Shown here: positions 1-12,401 of the stretch, one piece after another
Numbering within the stretch: the stretch's first letter is position 1
Layout of the letters: each line of letters opens with the position of its first letter
Assembly (NCBI GenBank): GCA_026874595.1
Contig: CM049311.1
Location: forward strand, 15,031,676 to 15,095,675
Reading direction: 5' to 3'
Source: Sipunculus nudus
Lineage: Eukaryota; Annelida; Sipuncula; Golfingiida; Sipunculidae
DNA: 64,000 nucleotides
Program-made: the position numbers and the translations under genes
The notes under the pieces: generated by a model
The model's input: only the letters and a program-made list of their open reading frames with translations
Database searches by the model: none
Told to the model about the DNA's origin: nothing

Positions 1-1556
1 GTTTTGTTATCATAACTACCCAACTGAATAATGAAAATGTGAGAAGCTTACTAGAAGCAGAACATAACCCCAGTGACCAAGTATTTATTCTGCCACCTGC
101 CAAGGCACCCCTTTGTGTAGTCTGGATCAAGACTGAAGTGACTAGGCTACTTTAGTCTTGGAAATAGCATTTTTTTTCCAAGGAGCAAAATATACATCCC
201 TGAAAATTAATTCGCGCAACCTAAATTTTCGATGAAAAAGTGACAAAAGGGTGTAACTGTAAATGTCACGCAACTTTCCTTCCCTGGATATTTTTTAACA
301 TCTTGTTACTGATACTTGCCACAATATCGAAACTGTTTACAGTGTTATTTTACAACCCAGAATTGGCTAAATTCCCAGGTCTCGATCCTTCTGTTCGCCA
401 TTATCTTGGCAAGCCATTTTCCTATTAGCCAATGTCTCACAACAAGCTGTCTCATTTGAATGGACAAGCTGACAACAAACACACGTGCTTCCAACAATGC
501 CGGAGTTTACCAGTACAATGGTCAGATCATTGCTGTAAATTGAAAATAAAGTGATCAATCTAACTGATAAAACTTAAAAGCTTGTTATATTAAACCAAGC
601 AGTTCACTGTAAACTTTCCATGATGAAAATTAAACATATTTAAGATAGAATGGAGCGTTCTATGGGCTACAAGCACGCCACCTAGTGTGAATAGGCCATA
701 CTGCTAATTACATGTGCACATGGTCAGAAGGCTGCACGATGGTTGATAGCCGTCAGTCGACAAATGGATAGTCATACTGTGAGCTCAGGTAGAATCAAGT
801 CGAGTAAACAGCATTTTTTGTCTAAAACTGGAGAATTAAAAATCCTCAAACTATTTGTGAACATAATTAATGTCAATTGGCAGTTATCTTGCATGTTTTC
901 CTGTTATTATCTTTCGAAAGAGCTTGCTCTCTATTCTGTGCAACAAGTTCCCATGACGTTAATGTAATTCAACATCAGTCCCATGACAACCGTTGGGTAT
1001 ATGTTGTGGGGGGGGGGGTGATTTTTGTGTAATAAATTAAACCGTTGGACAGAAGAAGTGTCCGTTGTCCTGAATAGCAGGGTGTCTGCATTTGAGGGGT
1101 TCTTAAAGTAGTAAAAATGTTTGGTCCACAAAAAGACTGTCCTTTACTTGGGGTGTCCTGAGCAAGTATAGAATCTGGTCTGCATGGACGAGGTTATGGG
1201 TGAATAGGGACGGAGGAAATAATGTTTAGGATTCATGTAGTGGAGAAGTAAGAGGCATGTTCATGGCATATCATCAAGCATGTCATGGCCTATGTTGGTA
1301 ACTACTAATATGAGACAGTCTAGTCATTTTGGATCCATCTTGGAAAAGAAGACCGGATCCTATACTCAGCCAGGTGTCCACCACAGAGGACTGTCTGCAG
1401 CCCTGGGTTTCACTGTATCCCAGATACATATGCCTAATTGTGCAGCTGCACATGATTAATTCATTTAATTGTATGTACAGCTGATGCGTAACTGGACTGT
1501 CAAGGATGCATGGTAGGTTTCTCTGCAATGCTTATACCACGTACAACACCTGGGAC
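1..1556. other. No recognised gene or element
   Basis: The stretch is AT-rich with only short, uncharacteristic open frames, the longest about 81 codons. None has a recognisable motif or convincing splice signals. A run of eleven G lies near 1008-1018. I see no transposon terminus before the element that begins at about 1557. Confidence 0.5.
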
Positions 1557-2567
1557 GCTTACAAGACAACTCGTTAACAATCCATTTCGTTAATCAGTCA
1601 AAAGACATTTCGCATCGATTATATGAGACATTTCGTTAACATTATCAGGACATTTCGTTAAACGTTTAAAGCACCTTGCACAAGCAAATAGGTACAATGA
1701 TGTATTATATACTTGGATAAACTCATCTGAAAAAATCCATGCGTACTATATATATAACGAATGCGACCTTGTCTGACAGGTTTTAAGGCGAGTATTATTT
1801 CACTGACCAGCGTTCTAATGACTGCAGCTGATCGCTGATCAGCACAATGATCACCGCTAAACGAGTATATAAAATGCGAGCCTATTTCAGAATGCTCACC
1901 AACAAATTTATGAATTTTACAATGTTTGCAGATATTATATTATCTGACCTCTCCTTGTGTAATTGTTCACTTGAATAACAGTTCTTTGAAGTTGTGATTT
2001 TGTATGCTGAGTTAATTAATGAGTTTGCTTTAGTACTCAAATTAATTGTTTGTCAGTGTATTAATTAGTTGGTGATAACTCGGGTAGTTTATGCAATGCT
2101 CTGTTTATGTATATATGTCACAAGGTTAATTACTTCAAATAATTAAAAATCCTTTTTTCTCCTTTGATATAATTAATATAAAAGTTTCAAAGACATTAGA
2201 CCAAACATTCGACCCTGACCAAACATTAGCTCATTGCTTATATAATGGATGCTGCAAATTGATCAAGTCACTTAGTCCCTTGCATTCGTGCAAGCAACAT
2301 GGAGTTACAGCAACAAGATTACCCGTGCATTGCTTGTTCAAGACCAGTGACAACATTACAACATGCTGCAGAGTATGAGAAGAGTCATCTGTGGCAACAT
2401 CGTACCTGTCGCCCGGCCAATGCTCTGTTTATGTATATATATGTTACAAGGTTTATTACTTTAAATAATTAAAAATCTCGAATATATATACGAGACACTT
2501 CGTTACGTTCCGATGGGTTATCTCGATAATGTTAACGAAATGGCTTGTTAACGAGATGACTCGACAC
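1557..2567. mobile_element. Non-autonomous TIR DNA transposon, about 1.0 kb
   Basis: Both ends carry the same inverted sequence. The left end reads CTCGTTAACAATCCATTTCG (from about 1571) and the right end is its reverse complement with minor differences (GAAATGGCTTGTTAACGAG, about 2537-2555). The 10-bp string CACCTGGGAC stands on each side (1547-1556 and 2568-2577) and is read as a target-site duplication. The motif TTCGTTAAC recurs inside. A segment of about 60 bp around 2090 is repeated near 2416 (GCTCTGTTTATGTATATAT). Only one small ORF (2299-2472) is inside, so the element is probably non-autonomous. A duplication of 9-10 bp with long TIRs would fit the Mutator-like superfamily, but this is inference. 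Confidence 0.6.
2299..2472 (+). pseudogene. Small ORF inside TIR element, possible transposase zinc-finger remnant
   Basis: This is a 57-codon frame starting with ATG at 2299 and ending with TAA at 2470-2472. The N-terminal half contains CIACSRP, then HAAEYEKSHLWQHRTC, a Cys/His spacing that resembles the zinc-binding region of some DNA transposases. The last third is translated from the internally duplicated, AT-rich part of the element and looks non-coding. It may be the remains of a transposase first exon. Family membership cannot be assigned from this length. Confidence 0.25.
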
Positions 2568-2632
2568 CACCTGGGACACGGCATAGCGTCTACGCATACA
2601 CGGAACATTCAGCTGAAATTTTCATCCAGTGT

Positions 2633-3139
2633 TAGACCCAGTTGTGGCTCTGTTGTAAACACAGAGCCACAGGTCCCAGCCTTCATTTATCTAGCAGATG
2701 GGAGTAGGCTACACCTGATGTTGGGTGCCTTATCTCAATGCCCCATGTGCTGATTGTTTCATGAGGCAGTGTACATGCATGTGTTACATCATCACTGGTG
2801 CATGGTGTGAGTGTCCTGTAGCTGGACCACTCCATACACACAGACCATTTGCCATAGGCAGCGTTGTTACCAAGGTAACACGCTTGATTGTTTCAGCTGG
2901 CCAGGCGCTTGTATCACATTTCAGCTGGGTGAGCCAGTAAGTTTGTTGTGAGGATGTAACATGTGCAGTGCACAGGGCTAGCCTGAAACAATCACCAGCC
3001 AATCACCCGGGGCTTAACCACAGGCTGAATGTCCTTAAAATTGGTACATCGTAGTCACCTGCATGCGCTCCTGTCCGCTAGATAAATGAAGGCAGGGACC
3101 TGTGGCTCTGTGTTTACAACAGAGCTATAACTGGGTCTA
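2633..3139. mobile_element. MITE with long inverted repeats and 9-bp target duplication
   Basis: The element begins TAGACCCAGTT and ends AACTGGGTCTA. The arms stay complementary for about 80 bp: the left-arm segment CACAGAGCCACAGGTCCC has its complement near 3100. Complementarity resumes internally, with GATTGTTTCA near 2752 against TGAAACAATC near 2990. The exact 9-bp string ATCCAGTGT flanks both sides (2624-2632 and 3140-3148), which is a clear target-site duplication. There is no transposase. Foldback structure plus a 9-bp duplication fits a Mutator-like (MULE) MITE; the superfamily call is an inference. Confidence 0.8.
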
Positions 3140-3239
3140 ATCCAGTGTATACTCTGCTTGAATACCCTTATTATCGCTCAGAGGCATCAAATACTAATGA
3201 AACGGCATTTGTGGATCTGGTTTATTATTCCAGCTCAAA

Positions 3240-3461
3240 ATATATTACCTCTTAGTTCTCCATGTGTATAATTCCTTATTCCTCGAAATACATACACAGA
3301 ACGGATATTTATGGATCGACCTAAAACTGACGACTTCGTTTTTTGTGCAGTTTCGAGTTTTAAATTATACTGTTCGGCATTTTGTTATACTGTTGAAGAG
3401 GAAAGTTTCACGTATACTATTGAATGCGTAAGTAACCGATAGAGTAACTGAAACCGAAAAC
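3240..3461 (+). promoter_or_regulatory. Probable 5' UTR and proximal promoter of RABL3
   Basis: This interval lies between the upstream MITE and the RABL3 start codon. It is less repetitive than its surroundings. The start codon at 3462 has A at -3 if the two preceding bases are counted (AACATGG). No clear TATA box can be placed. The transcription start site is not visible from sequence alone. Confidence 0.3.
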
Positions 3462-3507
3462 ATGGCAGCGATTGAGAAGGGTCGTATCGTTGTTGTGGGG
3501 GATTCAG
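3462..3507 (+). CDS. RABL3: RABL3 coding exon 1
   Basis: It encodes residues 1-15 and the first base of Gly16 ([15 protein letters not shown]), the beta-1 strand and the start of the P-loop. The donor is GGTATAG and the phase is 1. The splice falls inside the P-loop. Confidence 0.93.
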
Positions 3508-5712
3508 GTATAGATCTATTGAAATGATTATGTTTAATTAGCTAGGAATTATTAAATATCCCATTCCATAATGTCAGCGTGTCAATTTTGTCAAATGTTG
3601 TGTTCTTTTACAAGTAACGTTAATTATGTTATTAGTTGCTTGTATTATCGACCAGCCTGTCAAACCTGCCATTGCAAACGAATATTATATGTAAACCGAA
3701 ATGAGTTGTCAACAGTTCAAGTGTTACTGCACTCACTCACTTAATCAGTTAATTGGGCACATGGCAGGTTGTCTCCTGAACTGAACTTGCCAGTGCCGCT
3801 ACCCGTACAGCAGCCGAATGAAACTATTACGTAACAATGACTTTGTACCTGTTCTCCGGGCTGGGGACTATCTAGGCTGGGGACCAACTAGTCCATCTCT
3901 GGATCCTTGTGTCCTATGTTAGGTCTAACATAGGACACAAGGGTCCAGAGATGGACTAGGGACCAACAGTACTCAATAGTCACACCAATCAGCTAATAAT
4001 GCTAACTGGAGCCACCACCAAGTTGATAGACCAATTAGTGCTTGTGATTTATATGGCTTTATCTTAAAGTCCTCTACCTTGATTATGAACAATTTTTTTT
4101 TAATTCAAAGTAAAATTTATATCATTAAGAAATGGCCATTATTGATATATGTTTTAGTAGAAGTTACAAGTTTTCATGAGGTTTTAAATATATCATAATT
4201 AGTTGTGCTAGGAAGTCTTATTAACTTCCCCAGTATTCCTAAATTCACTTGTATAAATTATCCTTTATTTTTCCAAAATTTATTTTTTTACAATTATTTT
4301 TTCATAAATTTGCAGTAAATTGCTATAAAGAAAATCTTAAAAATGTTCAATTACATTGAGACTTAACATGAAACATGAGAAGTCTTTGAAGCAAAGAAGA
4401 AGAAATTTGAAGTGTATCTCTTCCACCAAGTCAAAGAAACTGTCATTTAGAGAATAATTCTGGCATGATTACAAATATTTTTAAATTACCGTATTTCATC
4501 TAATTGTTCGACCATAAAAAAATAAATAAATTTTACAGAGGTCGATTAAATGGAGGATAATTAGAAATTAGTACCTTGCAAATCATGTCATGGTCGAATA
4601 AATAGAATCGCTTTTATGTATGGGTTCATCAGCCATCACCTCAGTTCATGGTCGTGTCTCTCGTATTGTCCATTACAGCTATATCTTTATGTGTGCTATT
4701 AAATCCCGTCATGTGACAATATAATAGGTTACAAAATAAATGTTATCCATTATATAAGGGAGCTGTTTCTTAAAATCAACTGTATTAATTCCATTCAAAT
4801 GGCGAGTTACGGGCGTTCATACATTGCTGTGGTGGAAATATGAAGTGCGAGATTTGCCCTCGTACGGCGGGCGATATTATAGCTTTTAAGAAAAATTTGG
4901 TTTATTATCTTGTCAGATCTTCTCAAAAATATCATAAATAAGACCAGTAAATTTCACAAGATTTTAATCGTATTTTAAAGAAATACAAAATACAAACATC
5001 CTGCTCACCGTGTTTGTAAGAAAACAAATATTCACAGCATGATCAACGTATTTGTCAATTATAAATACAAAGTGATGAATGCAAACTACGTTTCACAGCA
5101 TACCTATTGTGTTTGTCAAGACACTGTGTTATGTAAATGAGGTTGTTATATGAAAACAAAAAGGAATATTGAGGGAATATGTCAGTACAAAGGGGCTGAG
5201 GAAGCTTTAATAGCGAGTTTGGTTATAATAACGCCTGTTGTCCAAACACGGACACGGGACATGATTTCCCGGCCAAGTGTTCCCGTTGCCCAAACATCGA
5301 TTAACATGAAAGGCGATAGTTTACCCTTTGACCACTACCGTGTAATCTTGGTCAGACTGTGTCGGAGGGTAAACTGTGACCAGTCGGTAATTAGTGAGTC
5401 GATTTTCATTGAACGTAATTAACGGTGGGGCATTGGAAGCACCTAATAGGGCAAGACGTTCTCTAAACACTGCTTCATTTCATATTTCATGACTCATTTA
5501 ATTGATATCGTGATCAACATACTGAGGTAAGATTTTCATTTTCAGCTGACTGCATGCAGATTTGTTTTTTTTTTTTAACTCGCATTTTTCCACACAATGT
5601 AACTGTACCAGTATTCAGAATTACTGAAATCATGAATGAAAATGCTCAATACTGACTCGATAATAGGCGAAGTACAGAACCGTGTCTCTAGCGGTCCATA
5701 GAGAAACACAAT

Positions 5713-5767
<55 letters not shown>

Positions 5768-8700
5768 TCTCTCATTCATTTATATATAACAATAGTAAAT
5801 AAAAATAAGGATTATAAAATTTAATGATAATTCTTTTCACTTTTGAACCGTAGTGGTAAGAAAATTTGCCCATGTTTTTTTTGTTTCATTTATAACGATG
5901 CATTTATTAAATCTCAAATAAGTTAGATCATTCATACGGGACTGAAGGGACGCAAAACGTGTAGTGTCAAGGCTGAATCCAATAAATCACATAATTTATG
6001 CTTATAAGTACGGTACTTTTTCAGAGGGTTCCTCTCGATTAATATTTATTTTAGTGCTACTGGTTGTTGTTTAAGTCTGTTCCCATTTCCCATGTCCCAT
6101 GCTGCTTTGCGCGTGGCCTGTGAGTTTGTGTTCATGGGCGAGCTATTTACGCCCCAAACGACCAAGGGTGCCAGCCAAGAGATGAATGCCGTGAATACAG
6201 CATTATTTTATAATTAACATGATTATCTTACGTCAGTTATCAACTACTATCGAGCGAGTGTTAGAGTTATCTGTTCGTCATCAAACGTCAATGTTTGGCG
6301 TATTTACGGCAACAAGGTCAGGGGTCAGAGCTGACAGTCATGAGCCATTTTAAACGTCGCTTTAATGCGATCACTTTTGCGCAGTTTGTTAAAAGTATTA
6401 AAGAAAATCACATTTTTATAATGTAGAAGACGCTTTTACATTTGTCCTGATGAATGAAACAAACACCAAATACAGTATGTTACATATATTCCTTTATTTT
6501 ATTCATCAGTCACTTACCTAACTGGATATGACTGGTCTCTTTTGACACCATGTCCGCCAGTTTGGACATGATTCAGTGAGATGAAAAACTTTTCAAGCAG
6601 TCGAAAATTAGAGGAAATTTAGAAATTAATATCCTTGAATATTTTTGGAGGTCGTATAAATAGAGGGATCGAACAATTGGATGAAATACGGTATACCACC
6701 ATTCAATCTCAGTAAAAATCAAGTGTTCAATCATTGATAAAATGGATTAATTGGCACAACATGAACAGTCAGTAAATTACAGTTTTGATCCTGGATATAA
6801 GCAACTGCTGCTGGTTGGATATTAATACACTATATTCTAGCTTCATTACAAAAGCAGAGTAGACAATGTAGAAATCAAGATTGCTTTTGAAGTCATAAAT
6901 GTCACACCACAACCAGCCCAGAGACTTCTCTGTGGCTTCGACACATAACTTTTGTTCCAGCCTCTGACCATAATGTAAATCATGTAAGGTTAAGGGGGTG
7001 GGGTAAAGCCTGGTTGAAGCATTGGACTGTTGGTAAGGAGTGAAAGGTGCCTGGATAGAATCCCATTGATAGAAATACCCCAGTAGGATAGTGGTGAAAT
7101 CTTGATATGACTTAAAGAGGTTCAATCTAATGTCTTAACAACAGGTTATGACTTCTAGATTTTTCCTTGCCCTATATATGTAAAACCTTAAATCCAAAAG
7201 GCTTAATAAATAATGACATATCATTTTTATCATATGGATACCTTCAACCTCATTCAATAGACACTCAAATGCCACCAATAGGCCATGGACTGAACCTTTA
7301 AAAATTCATGTTCAAACAAATAAAGCAGTCTCTGACCTGAAACTACACATGTCCATGAACAAAAGTGAACATCTCAGCACAACACATTAAACAATCTCCA
7401 CAACAGAAATGCATGTGGCACATTAAAATAAACTGAACATCTCTAGACTCTGTTCAGTGCAATAAACAAGCACCTCACTACTTCAGTTGCATAAATCTTC
7501 TCTGTTAACATATCACTATTACTTGAAATATCAGTGATACATACAACATACAAAAAATTACACTACCCTCCCTATCAGTCAGAACAACTGTCAGGTTATG
7601 GGGAGAGGTCTGTACAGATGAACCTATTTAATTGAATTCCATTTTGGTCGAGTGATTATATTCAGTTCTGTGAGCTATTTAAATAAAAGTGTTAATTGTA
7701 TCCTCCAAAACAAAGTTTTGCGGATACTATGTTTTTGACCGGGTTCCGCCGCCGCGGCGTTCATTTCCAGAGAAATCCTCTGAGACTACTGGACGGATTT
7801 TTCCGAAACTTACACAAATTATCGGGTTACATGTGAACTGGTGCCTAACCAAGTGACCTTGACCTCTGCCTTTCCTCTCTGCCCAGTGTCAGTTTGTGCG
7901 TCTGTTTCCACACATAAACCCATAAATCTCGGGAACCGTTTGACCGATCAGGAAAAAAATTTTACACAAATGTAGCCCTGGGAGAGCTTTATAACATACA
8001 CAACAAAAGGTGGCGCCACCTGCAACCATGTTTGCACAGCGTCCATCTGTTTGTCTGCCTTAGGTTAAAATCACTCGTATCTCTGCAGTGGTTTGACCAA
8101 ATTACCTGAAATTCAGCATGCGTATACATCCCGCATAGCTTTCTTGATTTTATGACAGGTGGCGCCACCTACATTCACGTTCACGCTGTAGACATCCATG
8201 CTTATATCTCCGGAACCGTTTGACCAATCAGGAAAAAAAAATTTGGATAGCTTTATAACATACACAAAAATGGTGGCGCCAACTGCAGCCATTTTTGCAC
8301 AGCGATAATCTGTTTGTCTGCTGTGGGATAAAATCACTCATATCTCTGCAGTGGTTTGAATTTTCCACATGAAATTTTGCATGTGTATACATTTTGGATA
8401 GTTTCTCGTTCAAATAACAGGTGGCGCCACCTACAATCATGTTTATGTGGCAGAGATCCATTCTAATATGTAACACATGTAACTCTATATCCCCTTGCCA
8501 CTCAATCCATGCCTCACTTCACCTGTCCTTCTCTGATTTTGGCGGATACATGTAGTCGCTTGTTGACTACCCATATTCTAGTTTTCAAGGTTATAGCTGT
8601 CATTATGACACTATGAATTGCCATCAGATGGCTTACCTGTGTTTCCATTTTATTCAGAGCATTGTGAATTCTCAGTTTTTATACTTTTCTTTGAATGATC

Positions 8701-11700
8701 TTTCAAAATATTAGTTTATATAGATGTAATTAAAAATTTTGAACACTATACCTAAAGAAGCATCTATTCAAAGGGGGTCACGTCTTTTAGCCACAGGGGA
8801 ATGTCCTATCTAAGGCTAACTTAAGTAAAGAGTGATCAGTGGTCCATGAGGTAAGCCCTTGAAGCCTGACGGGTTAGCCATAAGAAAGGCTAATCAGAGT
8901 ACCCGGTGGTCAGTAGTCTGTTACAAGATTTTTTTTTTTTTTTTAAGATTATTTTTTTTTAATGCTTGCTTAACTAAGTAAGTGCATCTGCAGAATTTCA
9001 TTCTGGTTTCGGACTACCTGACAGGGTCTTACACACGATAATTCTGGCATCAACCAGGCTCAGCATATCACTCCTGCGGGTCCTGGGTGTATGTCATCCC
9101 TGTTGCTGGGTCATAACACCAAGGAACCCCCAAAAGGCGCATTCATCTGTGAGTGAAACACAGCTGTTGGGCACAGTCTCCCAATTAAGCCTGCAGAGCT
9201 CATCCCGGGGAGGGGCCTACCGTGTAAAATTCTCACAGCCTGGGCTGAGATTTGAACTCAAGATCTCCCGGCTTTGTGCCATGTACTCTACTCATGGTAA
9301 CATGGTTGTTGCACATTGAATATCCAGAATTGTTTTGCATGATTGACAGATTATACTATACAGTTAACTGGTATATATATGTTTATCAGATACTATACAG
9401 TTAACTGGTATATATATGTTTATCAGATATTTATAAAAATGGAGAACCATGATTTTATACAATTAAATGAAATGTACAATTATACAATATACAGTTAAAC
9501 AGGACAGACCATTATTTTCAGGTGTTGGGAAGACATCCTTGGTTCATCTTATCTGTCATGGAAAACCAATCAACCAGACATCCTACACCATTGGTTGCTA
9601 TGCAGAGGTCAAGGTCAGATAATAAATAATTATGAGCTTCACAACTACATTTCAGTCATTGTCATGTGGTTTATTTTCAAGAAACTGCAGCTAGCAAACA
9701 ATATTTCTTTTCTTTTTAGCAACCTGTGAGCTTATGCAATGGCATGGTGTCGGCCGTCAGCTGTACGTTAACCCATACTATCTCGGAAACAGCAGGAGCT
9801 AGCATCACCAAATTTTATGCCAAAAAAATCTGTCATCTAAAAAAACTCAGATTTTGCTTATTTTTTTTGCTATCTGCATTTTCAAATGAACTTAGATTTT
9901 ATAGGGAAAAAGTGAAAAAAACTTAAAAAATTTTCTTCTCTGAAACAGTCCAGCCAAATTGTTCAATATTTTACAGAAATAATCCCAGAGATAAGCTCTT
10001 TCAAGTTAGTTCAAATGGTTTAGGTTTGATGAATTTTGGCAGAGTTACAGGAATTTGAACTTTGTCATTTGGCAAAGTAAGCATACTGACATAACAATCT
10101 CAGAAATGACAGGAGCTAGCATCACCAAGTTAGTGCAAATGTTAGTCACATGACTCATATTTGAAATTGCAGTTTTTGTGTGCCACCTGCATCAACCTGT
10201 TCTTTAATGGACACAAACCTCATAATTTTAGCCCCTTTCAGTTTAAAAAATATTTTATGATGAAAATATTAAGCTGAATCGTTCAATTTTTCACATGTAT
10301 TATCCTAGGATAAGGTTCTTTCAATTGTATAAGAATAGATTGGGTTCATTGATTTTTGGTAGAGTCATAGAAAGCTGAAGGTGGTCTTGCAGCCATTAGG
10401 AAGCCTATTTCAAACTTAGGACTGCAATAATCTTCTTCTGCAAAACTGTTGTTCCAACTTCTGTAACTGCATAAAATCATTTTAGAAGCCTTTGTTCAAG
10501 TTGACTTAAATGGCTGTTGGCAGAATTATTGGACCTTTAAAAATGAAAGGACTGCATCTTTTTTTTTAATCTTATGGATATGTCAGCTTGAAAAAAAAAA
10601 TGTAGCCCAAGTCTTTCAGTATGTGTAAATAGATTTACCTACAGTCCAAGACTGAGTCTGTAACTATACATAACTTTGCAGCCTGCCAACTATTTCAGAT
10701 TTTGCAACAGGCCAAAGGTCAGTCTGGATCTATTTATAGCTTTGGCAGACTGCCAACTGTGTCAGATTATGCAACAAGTCAAGAGTTCACTTAGTGCAGC
10801 CAGGTACAGTTCAAGTGTTCACCCAGTACAGGTCAAAAATTCATTCAGTGCAGTAGCTGGAGTTAGCAATTCGTTCCTACACTGAGGGCAACTGCCTTTC
10901 TCATTTAAGCCTTTTTAGCCCAGTGCACCTGACTAAAGAGAAGTTTCATGCATTGGCCTGATATTATGACCTGTCCATGCATATTTGATGGCTTTCTCCT
11001 TCACAAGACTGGTGTCCCCACCTACAGTGACTTTTGCAAAGTGTATGTGCCTGCTTATTTCTCAGGAGGGATTTTGATATATCAGCCTGAAATTGTGCAT
11101 ATTTATACATATCGGATAGCTTTGTCATTTTCAAGACTGGTGGTGCCACCTACAATAATTATTTGCATAATTTTTTGCTAATTTCTCCGGGGGAGGGGGG
11201 GTGTTTGATATACCAGCCTAAAATTGGGCATATGTAGACATCTCGGATAGCTTTGTCATATGCAAGACTGGTGGCGCCACCTACAATCATTTTTGTGTTG
11301 TGTACACCCCTTCCAGTATTTAAGCAGTGATCTTTGTGTAATTTGTTCTTTCTCTAAATGTTTAGTACTTGCATTGTTCATGTAAATGTTACACATGTAC
11401 TTGAAAAGTAATGGTCCAGCATTGAAGCATTATACTTGGTGTATATCCCATTGCACAGGTTCGCATTAGGCCTGTAGGCCTTGTTTATATTTTCTGTTTG
11501 TTTGGCAGCCTGTTCCAAAATATCTCTCGTGAATTAGAGTGAACAGAGCCAGTTAGATTTTTGTTTTAATTTAGACCCAGATGGCAGAAATATTTGGTAT
11601 AAGAATACTTTCCTTAATTATGATTTGGAGAATGAAAATGCCCAGGAAATGCCCTATACTCCTCTGGTGTCATGCTCTATGGATTTTGGTAGTTAGGTAA

Positions 11701-12363
11701 ACATGTTTTTTTTTCATTTGAAAGTCGTTTGTTTAAATTGTTCTTTTAATGAACAGGGAATCTCAAAAGGTGTAGAAGTATGAAAATCTGTTTATATACA
11801 CTAGAACCCAATCTTGGGACCATCCCACAATTTGTCCTGAATATATTATCCAGGTAACTTAGAATTGTGCAAATATGACCACCCCAAATAATGACCATGT
11901 TGGTCAGTCCTCACGGTCATTATAATCATGGCTTTCCACTGTACCTTGCAATTTTTGGAGTTTATTTATTAGGTCTAAATATTCAAAAAAGTTAAAGCTG
12001 CATTGAAGTATCCAGTTTTAACATTTATTTTCTATAGTTGCCAAAAATTCTTTGCTCATATGGAAACTTTATATCACATCATTCACATCACAGTAATTCA
12101 TGGAATGTTGTTGAAATAGCAACAGTTCCAGGAGTTTTCTCTGTGCTATGTAGGAAGTTCTTCTTGTACTGTCACTACAGTGTGTATTTCGTATTTTCAG
12201 CTCCATGATTATAAAGCAGGGACGCCAGCAGAGAAGACCTACTTCATTGAATTGTGGGATGTGGGGGGTTCTGCCGCTCATCGGAACAGCAGAAGTATAT
12301 TCTACAATCCTGTTCATGGTCAGTTACATTAATTATAGTAGTAATAATTGTTTAATCATTTAA

Positions 12364-12401
<38 letters not shown>

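Noticed and set aside
5575-5775. Minus-strand Arg/Glu-rich frame
   Set aside because: It is the translation of a (TC)n microsatellite.
6769-7125. 118-codon minus-strand frame in RABL3 intron 1
   Set aside because: No recognisable motif, no splice context, and it overlaps a SINE-like segment.
12069-12317. 82-codon minus-strand frame
   Set aside because: It is the antisense shadow of RABL3 exon 3.
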